DNA of 53,132 bases from CALISC01 sp963542545 (GTDB lineage: Bacteria > Bacillota_I > Bacilli_A > Acholeplasmatales > Acholeplasmataceae): contig CAUTWO010000006.1 in assembly GCA_963542545.1 (NCBI GenBank), forward strand, positions 1 to 53,132, in the 5' to 3' direction. Position 1 is the first letter of the stretch. Every line of letters starts with the position of its first letter. Both the position numbers and the translations under genes were made by a program. Below, in pieces: positions 11,237 to 19,364 of this stretch. Below the pieces are notes generated by a model. That model worked only from the letters and a program-made list of their open reading frames with translations, had not been told where the DNA came from and ran no database searches.

Positions 11237-11785
11237 CTATTCAGTTTCAATAACTGCTAAATTGCCTTCATTACGACGGTAAATTACGCAAACTTTTTCG
11301 TTTTCTACATTTTTAAAGATATAGAAAGAGTGATCTAGAGTTTCCATTTTAAAAATTGCTTCATCTACAGTAATTGGCTCAAGTGTAATCGATTTAACTC
11401 TGACAATGTCTTCGCCGTAAATACTGGTTTTTGCCATAGCATCCGCTAATTTAGCATTTTCTTCTTTAATGCCGCGGTTTTTGTTTTTAGAAAAACGCAG
11501 AGCAAACTTATCTTTTTGTTTAGTCAGTTGACGAAGTAGTTTATCTACGGCTAGATCAATTGCAGCATAAATATCTTTTTGTTCAACTTCTGCACGCATA
11601 GTAATTTTTGGTAGAGTTAAAGTAATTTCTACTTTTTGCATATCGTTGTAAACTTTGCAGACAACTCTGACTTTTACATCGTCTTCTGGAATTAGTTTTA
11701 AAACCTTTTCAAGTTTTTTCTCAGAGTATTTTTCAATACTTTCACTTGGAATAAATCCGTTTTTGCCTTGTACTTTAATGTTCAT
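11237..11785 (-). CDS. hpf: Ribosome hibernation promoting factor, long form
   Basis: The product binds the 30S decoding centre and dimerises 70S ribosomes into inactive 100S particles during starvation. The 182-residue length marks the long form. The N-terminal S30AE domain (MNIKVQGKNGFIP...ITLTLPKITMRAEVEQKDIYAAIDLAVDKL) is followed by a linker and the C-terminal dimerisation domain (about 125-182, ITLEPITVDEAIFKMETLDHSFYIF). AGGTAGG lies upstream of the ATG. Its first codons overlap the comFC-like gene by 11 bases. The comFC-hpf order is common in Bacilli. Confidence 0.95.
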   Translation of the reverse strand: MNIKVQGKNGFIPSESIEKYSEKKLEKVLKLIPEDDVKVRVVCKVYNDMQKVEITLTLPKITMRAEVEQKDIYAAIDLAVDKLLRQLTKQKDKFALRFSKNKNRGIKEENAKLADAMAKTSIYGEDIVRVKSITLEPITVDEAIFKMETLDHSFYIFKNVENEKVCVIYRRNEGNLAVIETE

Positions 11786-12146
11786 TATTTGTTCCTACCT
11801 TTCTTAAACTGAGAATAATGACATCGGTTTTAAAAACTTTTTTCAAAACCTTATCTACATGTATATTATACTCTAACAAGAAGAAAATGGGAATGCCTGT
11901 CTTGATTTTTTGTGTAAAAATTGGCGCAAAAAAATGCAGGTACACCTCTTCTGGTATTTCTGGATTGTAGTGCTCAAAATAATATAAATTACACACAGAG
12001 TTTTGTGCTGTTGGAAAAGTTTCGTGCACTAAAGTAAAGTCGTTTGACCTTACGCAAGTTTTGCAAAAAATATTTCTATTTAACTTAAAAAAGGTAAAAA
12101 AGTTTATTTCGTTTTCAATTTCTTCTAAACATAAAAAGCACTTCAT
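11775..12146 (-). CDS. Shortened ComFC-like zinc-finger protein
   Basis: This 123-residue protein starts with a CxxC...CxxC zinc finger (MKCFLC and CKTC), as in the competence protein ComFC. ComFC normally runs to about 220 residues with a phosphoribosyltransferase domain containing a VPxxxxxxxxRGFNQ-type motif. I cannot find that motif; the protein ends soon after a degenerate middle. Its position directly before hpf supports the ComFC assignment. There is no clear ribosome binding site, and the start codon lies inside a stable inverted repeat. It is probably a decayed comFC, though a short zinc-finger protein with a new role cannot be ruled out. Confidence 0.6.
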   Translation of the reverse strand: MKCFLCLEEIENEINFFTFFKLNRNIFCKTCVRSNDFTLVHETFPTAQNSVCNLYYFEHYNPEIPEEVYLHFFAPIFTQKIKTGIPIFFLLEYNIHVDKVLKKVFKTDVIILSLRKVGTNNEH

Positions 12147-12178
12147 ATGAACGTCAATATAGTTAACATGAAGTGCTT
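12136..12178 (-). promoter_or_regulatory. Hairpin over the start codon of the comFC-like gene
   Basis: Perfect 11-base arms AAGCACTTCAT (12136-12146) and ATGAAGTGCTT (12168-12178) enclose 21 bases. On the minus strand the distal arm contains the ATG of the comFC-like gene and is followed by TTTTA. It could be an intrinsic terminator after rsmE, a structure that hides the start codon, or both. Confidence 0.6.
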
Positions 12179-12193
12179 AAAAATACTTAAAAA

Positions 12194-12865
12194 CTATAAA
12201 TTATTTAATGCCCAAAGGATACCAATAGCCGCACTTTCTGTAGTTAAAATATTTTTGCCAAGTGAAACTATTTTACAGTTTGACAGTTTTTCAAAAAACC
12301 GGCGCTCACTTATATCAATACCACCTTCTGGTCCAATTACGAGTAAAATATTTTTGTCTTTAAAGTCAGTAAACTTAAACTTCTTTTCAAACTCAGCCTC
12401 TTCGTCGGCTAGCAACACCAAGTCATACTTAGTAAAATCAATTTCAAATAAAGCACTAAGTACTTCAATTTCTGGAACTTCAAAACGTTTAGCGATTTCT
12501 GCGGCTTCTTTGGCAATAGTTTTTGCTCTGTTTAAGTTAAGAGGTTTAAGTTTTCTTTCACTCCTATGAAAGGGTGCAAACATAATCTTTCTTGCACCAT
12601 ACAAAGTTAGGTGTTTAACGGCAAACTCACATTTTTTAGGAACAGTTAAACCTTGAACTACATCAACTTTAAAAACCTTGCTTTGAGTTAACTTAGTTTG
12701 TTTGATAAAAACAGGTTCTTTTTCACGATAAGAGACTACCCCTAAAAAACATTCTTGGTTTGCACAAACCTCAATTTGCGTACCTTCGCGTAGTCTTAAC
12801 ACATTTTTAATTTGGTGTTTAATTTCTGGGTCAAACCCCCAGTTTTTGGTAAAAAAACGGTGCAT
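12194..12865 (-). CDS. rsmE: 16S rRNA (uracil-1498-N3)-methyltransferase
   Basis: A SPOUT-class methyltransferase that modifies U1498 of 16S rRNA. The 223-residue protein has an N-terminal PUA-like domain and the C-terminal knot motifs LVIGPEGGIDISE and LGKNILTTESAAI, close to the family patterns GPEGG and LGxRILRxETA. It begins 24 bases after the secG stop, just past the secG terminator hairpin, so it depends on read-through or on a promoter I could not identify. Confidence 0.94.
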   Translation of the reverse strand: MHRFFTKNWGFDPEIKHQIKNVLRLREGTQIEVCANQECFLGVVSYREKEPVFIKQTKLTQSKVFKVDVVQGLTVPKKCEFAVKHLTLYGARKIMFAPFHRSERKLKPLNLNRAKTIAKEAAEIAKRFEVPEIEVLSALFEIDFTKYDLVLLADEEAEFEKKFKFTDFKDKNILLVIGPEGGIDISERRFFEKLSNCKIVSLGKNILTTESAAIGILWALNNL

Positions 12866-12870
12866 TTTGA

Positions 12871-12902
12871 AAAATAAAAAAAGGTTTACTTAGAAACCTT
12901 TT
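12871..12902 (-). terminator. secG terminator overlapping its stop codon
   Basis: On the minus strand, AAAAGGTTT and AAACCTTTT pair around a 6-base loop and are followed by TTTATTTTT. The secG TAA (12892-12890) lies in the loop, so the coding region itself forms the 5' arm. Confidence 0.8.
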
Positions 12903-13126
12903 GTAATTAGTACACGACTAACGATGATGAATGTTACAAATAAAACCGAAAACACAGCCATTGTAATGTTTAAAACAGCCTCAAGTCCTCGCGCTTTTTT
13001 ATTTTTAAATAATTCTGATTTATCACCAGAAAAAGCATCTTGCAAATCATCTTTAGATTGTTGCAGCAATACATTTGCAACCATTAAGATAGATAATATA
13101 AAAACTAGCCAATCACTCCAAAGCAT
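12890..13126 (-). CDS. secG: Preprotein translocase subunit SecG
   Basis: A small membrane partner of SecY/SecE that assists SecA-driven export. The 78-residue protein has two hydrophobic segments (about 5-21 and 51-72) joined by a polar loop (QQSKDDLQDAFSGDKSELF), the usual SecG layout. secA lies further along this window on the other strand. Confidence 0.9.
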   Translation of the reverse strand: MLWSDWLVFILSILMVANVLLQQSKDDLQDAFSGDKSELFKNKKARGLEAVLNITMAVFSVLFVTFIIVSRVLITKGF

Positions 13127-13278
13127 TTGTGTACCTCATTTAACTCTTTAATTATACCACGAACCTACGTTTTTAGGCCGATATTTAAGTTATTTAAAAA
13201 TTATTTAAAGAGTTTTTAAATTTGGCAAAAAACGCCTTTAAAACAGCGCTTATCTACCCAAAATCTTAAAGAAAACGA

Positions 13279-13307
13279 TAGAAAAAACTCTTTATTTATA
13301 TTATAAT
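13279..13307 (+). promoter_or_regulatory. ldh promoter
   Basis: TATAAT at 13302-13307 is preceded, with a 17-base spacer, by TAGAAA at 13279-13284 (4 of 6 to the -35 consensus). The start of transcription would fall about 20 bases before the ldh ATG. An 11-base inverted repeat (AAAGAGTTTTT at 13207, its complement at 13283) flanks the upstream region; its meaning is unknown. Confidence 0.7.
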
Positions 13308-13332
13308 TAAAAAGATAATTAAGGAGCAAGAA

Positions 13333-14280
13333 ATGATTAAAAAAAATAAAATTATCTTAGTTGGAGACGGTCAAGTAGGTTCGTCTTTCGCATTCGCCTC
13401 AACAATTTTAGGAGTAGGCACAGAAATCGGGATTGTTGATATCAACAAAGCCAGAACTGAAGGAGACGCTCTAGACTTGCAAGACGTGTTGGTACACGGA
13501 CCTCACGTAAAAGTTTATGCAGCAGAATACAAAGATTGCCATGACGCCGAAATCGTGGTAATTACAGCAGGCGCTGCTCAAAAACCAGGTCAAACTCGTC
13601 TTGAGTTAATTGACATCAACCTAAAAATTATGGAAGGTATCGTTAAGGAAATCATGAAAAGCGGTTTCAACGGAATTTTTTTAGTAGTTTCAAACCCAGT
13701 AGATATCATGACTTACGCTGTTAAGAAGTTCTCAGGTTTCCCAAAAGAACGAGTAATCGGTTCAGGTACAGTTTTAGACTCAGCACGTCTACGCTACGCT
13801 TTATCTGAATACCTTGAAGTTGACCCTAGAAACGTACACGCATACGTGATGGGTGAACACGGCGACTCTGAGTTCGCAGCATTTTCCGCTGCTTCTGTTG
13901 CTGGCCTTAAACTTGGTAAATTCCTTGAAAAAAGATGCGGAGTTAAATGCGATAAACTAATGGAAATTGAAGACTGCGTGCGCCACAAAGCCTACGAAAT
14001 TATTAACCGCAAGGGTGCCACTTACTACGGAATTGGCACTGCGATGACCAGAATTTGTAAAGCCATCCTTTCAAACGAAAACGCTATTCTTTCAGTTTCT
14101 GCATACTTAGACGGAGAATACGGTCTAAAAGATGTATATCTTGGAACTCCATGTGTGATAAATGCTTCCGGAATTCGCGAAGTTCTTCAACTTGAACTTG
14201 ATGAACGCGAAACTAAGGCAATTCAAAAATCACACAAAGTACTTAAAGACATCATTGATCGCCAAGTTAATAAAAAATAA
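13333..14280 (+). CDS. ldh: L-lactate dehydrogenase
   Basis: The enzyme reduces pyruvate to lactate with NADH and closes fermentative glycolysis. The 315-residue protein has the NAD-binding loop GDGQVGSSFAFA, the substrate arginine region TRLELIDIN, SNPVDIMTY, and the catalytic histidine in MGEHGDSEF. AAGGAG precedes the ATG by 7 bases. Codons here are richer in C-ending forms than in neighbouring accessory genes, which fits high expression. Fructose-bisphosphate aldolase follows 50 bases later. Confidence 0.97.
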   Translation: MIKKNKIILVGDGQVGSSFAFASTILGVGTEIGIVDINKARTEGDALDLQDVLVHGPHVKVYAAEYKDCHDAEIVVITAGAAQKPGQTRLELIDINLKIMEGIVKEIMKSGFNGIFLVVSNPVDIMTYAVKKFSGFPKERVIGSGTVLDSARLRYALSEYLEVDPRNVHAYVMGEHGDSEFAAFSAASVAGLKLGKFLEKRCGVKCDKLMEIEDCVRHKAYEIINRKGATYYGIGTAMTRICKAILSNENAILSVSAYLDGEYGLKDVYLGTPCVINASGIREVLQLELDERETKAIQKSHKVLKDIIDRQVNKK

Positions 14281-14330
14281 ATCTTTTTAACTTAAAACAA
14301 ATCTTGATTTAAGGAGTATTTAATTTAGCT

Positions 14331-15194
14331 ATGTTAGTAAATGCACATGATATGGTACACAAAGCACGCCAAGGTGGCTACGCTGTGGCTCATATCAATA
14401 TTAATAATTTAGAATGGACTCGTTTAGTTTTAGAAGTTGCCGAAGAACTAAGAAGCCCGGTAATTATCGGAGTTTCAGAAGGCGCTATTCGCTACATGGG
14501 TGGCTTTAAAACAGTTGCGCAAATGGTCTTTGCTTTGCACGATGACTTACAAATTACTGTACCTGTTGCCCTGCACCTTGACCACGGAACTTACGAAGGC
14601 ACCAAAAAAGCGATTGCCGCTGGCTTTACTTCTGTAATGTTTGATGGTTCGCATTTTAAATTTGAAGAAAACTACGCAAAAACTAAAGAACTGATACAAC
14701 TCGCTAAAGCCAAAAACATTTCTTTTGAGGCAGAAGTTGGAACCATTGGTGGCGAAGAAGACGGAGTTGTCGGAAACGGAGAACTTGCTGACCCTAAAGA
14801 AGCCAAAGCGATGCAAGAACTTGGGATTGACTTCTTAGCAGCAGGCGTCGGCAACATCCACGGACCATATCCTGCTAACTGGAAAGGGCTATCTTTCGCG
14901 CAAATTGAACTGCTTTCTAAAGAAACTAAAAACTTTCCACTAGTTCTACACGGTGGAACTGGAATTCCGGAAGACCAAGTTAAAAAAGCCATTAAACTTG
15001 GAATTGCTAAAATCAACGTCAACACTGAACTGCAACAAGCCTTTAGAGATGGACTACATGAATACTTTAAAGAAGGGCTAGATCAAGTTGGAAAGGGCTA
15101 CGACCCTCGTAAAATTCTAAAACCAGGAGTTGAACGCGCCAAAGAAATCGTTCGTCAAAAAATGCAGTTTTTTGGTTCAGTTGGCAAATGCTAA
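14331..15194 (+). CDS. fba: Class II fructose-bisphosphate aldolase
   Basis: A zinc-dependent aldolase of glycolysis. The 287-residue protein shows the N-terminal GGYAVAHININNLEW block, zinc-ligand motif LHLDHG, DGSHF, the EVGTIGGEEDG loop and LHGGTGI. The start matches the family, although AAGGAG lies 14 bases from the ATG, an unusually long spacing. Its last codons overlap the next small gene (ATGCTAA), so the two are likely co-translated. Confidence 0.96.
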   Translation: MLVNAHDMVHKARQGGYAVAHININNLEWTRLVLEVAEELRSPVIIGVSEGAIRYMGGFKTVAQMVFALHDDLQITVPVALHLDHGTYEGTKKAIAAGFTSVMFDGSHFKFEENYAKTKELIQLAKAKNISFEAEVGTIGGEEDGVVGNGELADPKEAKAMQELGIDFLAAGVGNIHGPYPANWKGLSFAQIELLSKETKNFPLVLHGGTGIPEDQVKKAIKLGIAKINVNTELQQAFRDGLHEYFKEGLDQVGKGYDPRKILKPGVERAKEIVRQKMQFFGSVGKC

Positions 15195-15736
15195 AAGAAG
15201 AGTCTAAACTTACTCAAATCAGAGAGTTTACGCAGTCAGATGACTTTGCAGTTTTAAATCGTTTTATTGAAAAAAATTACTTAGTCGCGGGACTTTTTGA
15301 AAATGTAGTTTCTTGCTTAAAATTGTATTTAGCCCCGGTTGACTTTACAAAAAAAGAAATTGAAGATGCTTTTGGTTTAATGAATTATTTAGAGCGTCAA
15401 GTTGAGGCTTTTAAAGAAATTTTAGTTAAACACCCTGATTCTTATCTTTCTGAAAAAGAAAAAGAAGTCTATATTTTAGGTTCCTTGGTAGAATGCGTTT
15501 TTTTATCAAGTCTTTTAGAAGACGATGAATCTGCGAAATTTGAGGCTTATTTAGAAGCAGTTCTTTACTTTTTAGTCTTTAATAAAGGTGACACACCTGA
15601 TTTTAAGAAAATCATTGAAGACATTATGAAAGCACAGGCTTTGATGTTTGCAGAAATCGCTAGATTCGAAGACTTTGCTTTCGGTTTGGAGCAATCTCTT
15701 CGTCAAAACTACGGAGTTGAAATTAAAGAAGACTAA
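15188..15736 (+). CDS. Hypothetical helical protein linked to fba
   Basis: I do not recognise this 182-residue protein. It looks soluble, acidic and mostly alpha-helical (FTKKEIEDAFGLMNYLERQVEAF; YLEAVLYFLVFNKG), with no signal peptide, membrane segment or known motif. The ATG sits inside the fba stop region (ATGCTAA), a sign of tight coupling to fba. The heterodimeric ABC exporter starts 17 bases after it, so all may share one transcript. Confidence 0.75.
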   Translation: MLKEESKLTQIREFTQSDDFAVLNRFIEKNYLVAGLFENVVSCLKLYLAPVDFTKKEIEDAFGLMNYLERQVEAFKEILVKHPDSYLSEKEKEVYILGSLVECVFLSSLLEDDESAKFEAYLEAVLYFLVFNKGDTPDFKKIIEDIMKAQALMFAEIARFEDFAFGLEQSLRQNYGVEIKED

Positions 15737-15753
15737 TTTATTTAAAATTTTAG

Positions 15754-17574
15754 ATGAAAAAAAACCAAAACAATAAATTTTATTTTTTAAAACTAATTGT
15801 CCGTTTTAGTCCTTATTTGTTTTTTGGAGCAGCAGTACTGGTGGTAATTAACTGGTATCAACTTAAAATCCCTGAACTTTTTAGAGAAATCTTAAAGATT
15901 TTTAAAACAAATAAAGCAGAACTAACCAGCAAAAAAATAGAGGTGTATAGCCATATCACCTCTATTTTAATGTTGCTTGGACTTTTAATTTTAGGTAGGT
16001 TTATTTGGCGGTTTGCACTATTTGGTACATCTAGATTAGTTGAAAGCAAAATGCGCGCAGACCTGTTTGAAAAGCAAACCAAACAAAGTCAAACTCACTT
16101 TAAAACCACGAAAACCGGTGCCTTAATGGCTTACTTTACACAAGACATCAACCAAATTAGAATGACTGTGGCTCTGAGTTTCTTAATGCTTTCCGATATT
16201 ATTTTTTTAGGTGGCTTTACGCTTTATAAAATGTTTACGCTGTCTTGGGCTGCATCTACTGCATTTTTGGTGCCTTTGTTTTTTGTATTTTTAGTATCGC
16301 TTTACTTTGGCCGCCAAATGAGGATGCACTTCAAGACTTCTCGTGCAAACTACACAATTATGCAGGACTTTGTCCAAGAGACTTTTCAAGGACACGCAGT
16401 AATTAAGGCTTTTTTAAGAGAAACATGGGCGTATGCACACTTTGGTGTACTTGCTAAAAACTACAGCACAGCTTACTCCAAAAGCGCAAAGGCTGGTTTT
16501 AAAAACCAATTCTTTAACCAACTGATTACTGGGCTTAACTTAACTGTTTTAATTTTTACACTTTCTTTAATCATAATTTATCCAAGCAAAGTTTTTGGCA
16601 AATTGCAATCTGAAGACATGATTTTGTTTTTTACCTATGTTTTTACCCTGTCTTGGCCTTTGATTGCCATCAGTCATTTTGTCACAATGCTTTCTAAAAC
16701 CATGGTTTCGCGCCGTGTGTTTTTGAGTGCTCTAAACAAGGAAAGCGAAACTGAAGTTAAACCAACAAAAGAAGTTGTGTTTGCCAGATACTTAAAAACA
16801 AACAAGAACATTCAGGCTGCCGATTTAACTTCAGAGATTGAGTTTAAAAACTTTAATTTTGCCTATCCAGACGACCCAAAAAATCTTGTGCTAAAAGACC
16901 TAAACTTAAAAATTAAACCTGGCCAAACTATTGGGATACTTGGCCGCACTGGCTCTGGTAAAACCACAATTGGAGAAATATTGCTTAAAGTCTATAGCTC
17001 TGAAAACGGCAAATGTTTAGTTGGAGGCGTAGACATTAACAGCCTTTCACAAAACACCCTTGCTGAGCAAATTGGCTATGTTTCTCAAAACGGTTTCTTG
17101 TTTTCAGATACTATTGCTGCCAATGTTAATTTTAAAAACAAATTTACAGACCAAGTAGTGCTCGGCAAACTATACATCAATTTTGATTTAAAAAACACCC
17201 TTGCTAACTTAGAACACGGCCATAACACCAAAATTTTGGAAAACGGCAAAAACTTATCTGGTGGTGAGAAACAAAGAATATCACTAGCTCGCGCGTTTTT
17301 AAACAACCCAAAAATCTTAATTTTAGACGACGCACTTTCCGCACTTGACATGAAGACCGAGCAAAAAATCCTAGATTCTATCAACAAATTAAAAACACCT
17401 GAAATGGTGGTTATACTAATTTCGCACCGCATATCTTCAATCATGGCTGCCGACAATATTTTTATTTTAAAAAACGGTACAGTTGCGGATTCTGGCACAC
17501 ACCAAGAACTTATTTTAAAAAACCAAGAATACAGTAAACTAATGCAAACACAGAGCATGAAAGGTCTTGAATAA
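15754..17574 (+). CDS. ABC exporter half-transporter with degenerate ATPase site
   Basis: A 606-residue half-transporter: about six membrane helices (residues 1-330), then an ATP-binding domain with Walker A GRTGSGKTT, signature LSGGEKQ, Walker B ILILDD and H-loop SHR. The residue after the Walker B aspartate is Asp rather than the catalytic Glu. With the next gene this makes a heterodimeric exporter of the LmrCD/TM287-288 type, in which one ATP site is inactive. The substrate (drug, lipid or peptide) cannot be told from sequence. TTGAATAATG overlap: its stop shares a base with the start of its partner. Confidence 0.92.
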   Translation: MKKNQNNKFYFLKLIVRFSPYLFFGAAVLVVINWYQLKIPELFREILKIFKTNKAELTSKKIEVYSHITSILMLLGLLILGRFIWRFALFGTSRLVESKMRADLFEKQTKQSQTHFKTTKTGALMAYFTQDINQIRMTVALSFLMLSDIIFLGGFTLYKMFTLSWAASTAFLVPLFFVFLVSLYFGRQMRMHFKTSRANYTIMQDFVQETFQGHAVIKAFLRETWAYAHFGVLAKNYSTAYSKSAKAGFKNQFFNQLITGLNLTVLIFTLSLIIIYPSKVFGKLQSEDMILFFTYVFTLSWPLIAISHFVTMLSKTMVSRRVFLSALNKESETEVKPTKEVVFARYLKTNKNIQAADLTSEIEFKNFNFAYPDDPKNLVLKDLNLKIKPGQTIGILGRTGSGKTTIGEILLKVYSSENGKCLVGGVDINSLSQNTLAEQIGYVSQNGFLFSDTIAANVNFKNKFTDQVVLGKLYINFDLKNTLANLEHGHNTKILENGKNLSGGEKQRISLARAFLNNPKILILDDALSALDMKTEQKILDSINKLKTPEMVVILISHRISSIMAADNIFILKNGTVADSGTHQELILKNQEYSKLMQTQSMKGLE

Positions 17575-19322
17575 TGCCGAGACTTAAAGATGCTTTTACT
17601 AAAAACAACATTAAACTAATTCGTAAGCATAAAAAAACCCTGCTTACTAGTTTTCTTTTGTCTATTTTATTTTCGCTTTCTGCAGCACTTCCTCAGTCTA
17701 TTTTTGGCAAAATCATGAAAGTAGTTGATGGCAAAGGTACTTTTCTTGGGGCCACTGGTATTTGGGCTATTTTAATTGCTTTAATTGTTTTGACCTTCTT
17801 TTCGGTTTTTACAGCCCTTGCTAAATTATTCAATTCAGTGCAATTGGATAAAATCGGTCAAGACTACGTTTATCAAATTAGGTTAGAAACTTTTAAAAAA
17901 ATACTTTCATTTTCCGCTGGCAACATGCAGAAAAACCAAACTGGGTCTTTAACCTCACGAGTATGTTCGTCTGCTGAAGAACTTTACTATTTTCTTTCAG
18001 CGCTCTTGCCAGGAATTCTTGAAAATATCTTTTTATTTGTTTCTATTTTTATCTACATGTTAATAATTTCGCCAATTTTAACGCTCTACATGTTGATAAA
18101 TATCCCAGTTTTAATTATTTTAATTATTTTAACTACTTTTTTTACAAAAAAATCTTTTGATTTTTCAGACAACCAAAAGGCTAGAATCAATGGTTATTTG
18201 GCTGAAAACTTCCGCGGAATGAAAATTACTCAAGTTTTTGGCAAACAGGCTAAAAAGAACGCTGAGTTTCGCGCACAAGAAAGAAGACTACTGAGGGCTA
18301 ATTTAAAAATTATGCTGATGCATAATTTTTTAAGACCAATAATTTTTGGAGTTTCAACAGTTGCCCGAGTTTATCTGTTTTACGTGGCTTTTAACTTAAT
18401 TTTAAAAGGAACCATTGAAGACATTTACATAGTTCCGCCTTTTTTTATTTTAATAGAAACCTTCTTTCACCCTATCTTGTGGTTTTCAGAGCAGTTTGTA
18501 GAAGTTCAGTCTACTATGGTTGCATCAAGTAAAATTAACAAAATTCTTGCGACTGAACCTGAAATTAAAGAAAGCGTGGGCAAACTAATTCAAGAAGTGA
18601 AGAAATTTGACATTGAGTTTAAAGACGTTTACTTTGAGTATGCTTTAAATGAATCTGTGCTTAAAGGTGTTAACTTCAGGCTAGAAAGTGGCAAAACTTA
18701 TTCGTTTGTTGGAAAAACTGGCTCTGGTAAAACCACTATTTTAAACTTACTTACTCGTCAATTTGACATTCAAAAAGGCCAGATTTTGATAGATAACGCA
18801 GATATTTCTAAGTATTCACTTAACGCACTTCGTGAAAAAATTGGCGTTATGCAACAAGACGCCTACCTATTTAATGACACAATTTTGGCAAACATTACTC
18901 TAAATAACCCAAAAATCACCAAAGAAAAAGTTATAGAAACTTTAGAGTTTTTGGGTTGTGCAGACCTGGTTTTAAAATACGAAAAAGGACTAGAGCATGT
19001 TTTGGAAGAAAACGGTAAGAACTTGTCGGCAGGTGAACGGCAACTGATTTCTTTTGCCCGCACAATTTGTAAAGACCCTCTGCTTATTTTACTAGACGAA
19101 GCAACTGCTAACATTGACACTAAAACCGAAAGTATTATCCAGGCGTCGCTTGACAAAATTAAGGGTAAATACACACTAATTGTAGTTGCCCACAGGCTTT
19201 CTACAATTCAAAACAGCCACTGCATATTTGTCCTTAAAGATGGTAAAATTATAGAAAGTGGAACTCACAGTGAGTTACTTTTAAAAGAAGGTGAGTATTT
19301 TAACTACTACCCTAAAAATTAA
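17574..19322 (+). CDS. ABC exporter half-transporter with consensus catalytic Glu
   Basis: The 582-residue partner of the preceding gene, with six predicted membrane helices and an ATP-binding domain. Walker A is GKTGSGKTT, Walker B is LILLDEA with the catalytic Glu, and the H-loop is AHR. Its signature is LSAGERQ, deviating from LSGGQ. In a head-to-tail dimer this weakened signature faces the degenerate Walker B of the partner, while the partner's normal LSGGE faces this intact site. The deviations therefore fall in one composite site, as known for heterodimeric exporters. secA follows after 42 bases. Confidence 0.92.
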   Translation: MPRLKDAFTKNNIKLIRKHKKTLLTSFLLSILFSLSAALPQSIFGKIMKVVDGKGTFLGATGIWAILIALIVLTFFSVFTALAKLFNSVQLDKIGQDYVYQIRLETFKKILSFSAGNMQKNQTGSLTSRVCSSAEELYYFLSALLPGILENIFLFVSIFIYMLIISPILTLYMLINIPVLIILIILTTFFTKKSFDFSDNQKARINGYLAENFRGMKITQVFGKQAKKNAEFRAQERRLLRANLKIMLMHNFLRPIIFGVSTVARVYLFYVAFNLILKGTIEDIYIVPPFFILIETFFHPILWFSEQFVEVQSTMVASSKINKILATEPEIKESVGKLIQEVKKFDIEFKDVYFEYALNESVLKGVNFRLESGKTYSFVGKTGSGKTTILNLLTRQFDIQKGQILIDNADISKYSLNALREKIGVMQQDAYLFNDTILANITLNNPKITKEKVIETLEFLGCADLVLKYEKGLEHVLEENGKNLSAGERQLISFARTICKDPLLILLDEATANIDTKTESIIQASLDKIKGKYTLIVVAHRLSTIQNSHCIFVLKDGKIIESGTHSELLLKEGEYFNYYPKN

Positions 19323-19364
19323 CTTATCTTGACTAAATTTTAAAGAAACTGAGGTACCTAATTT

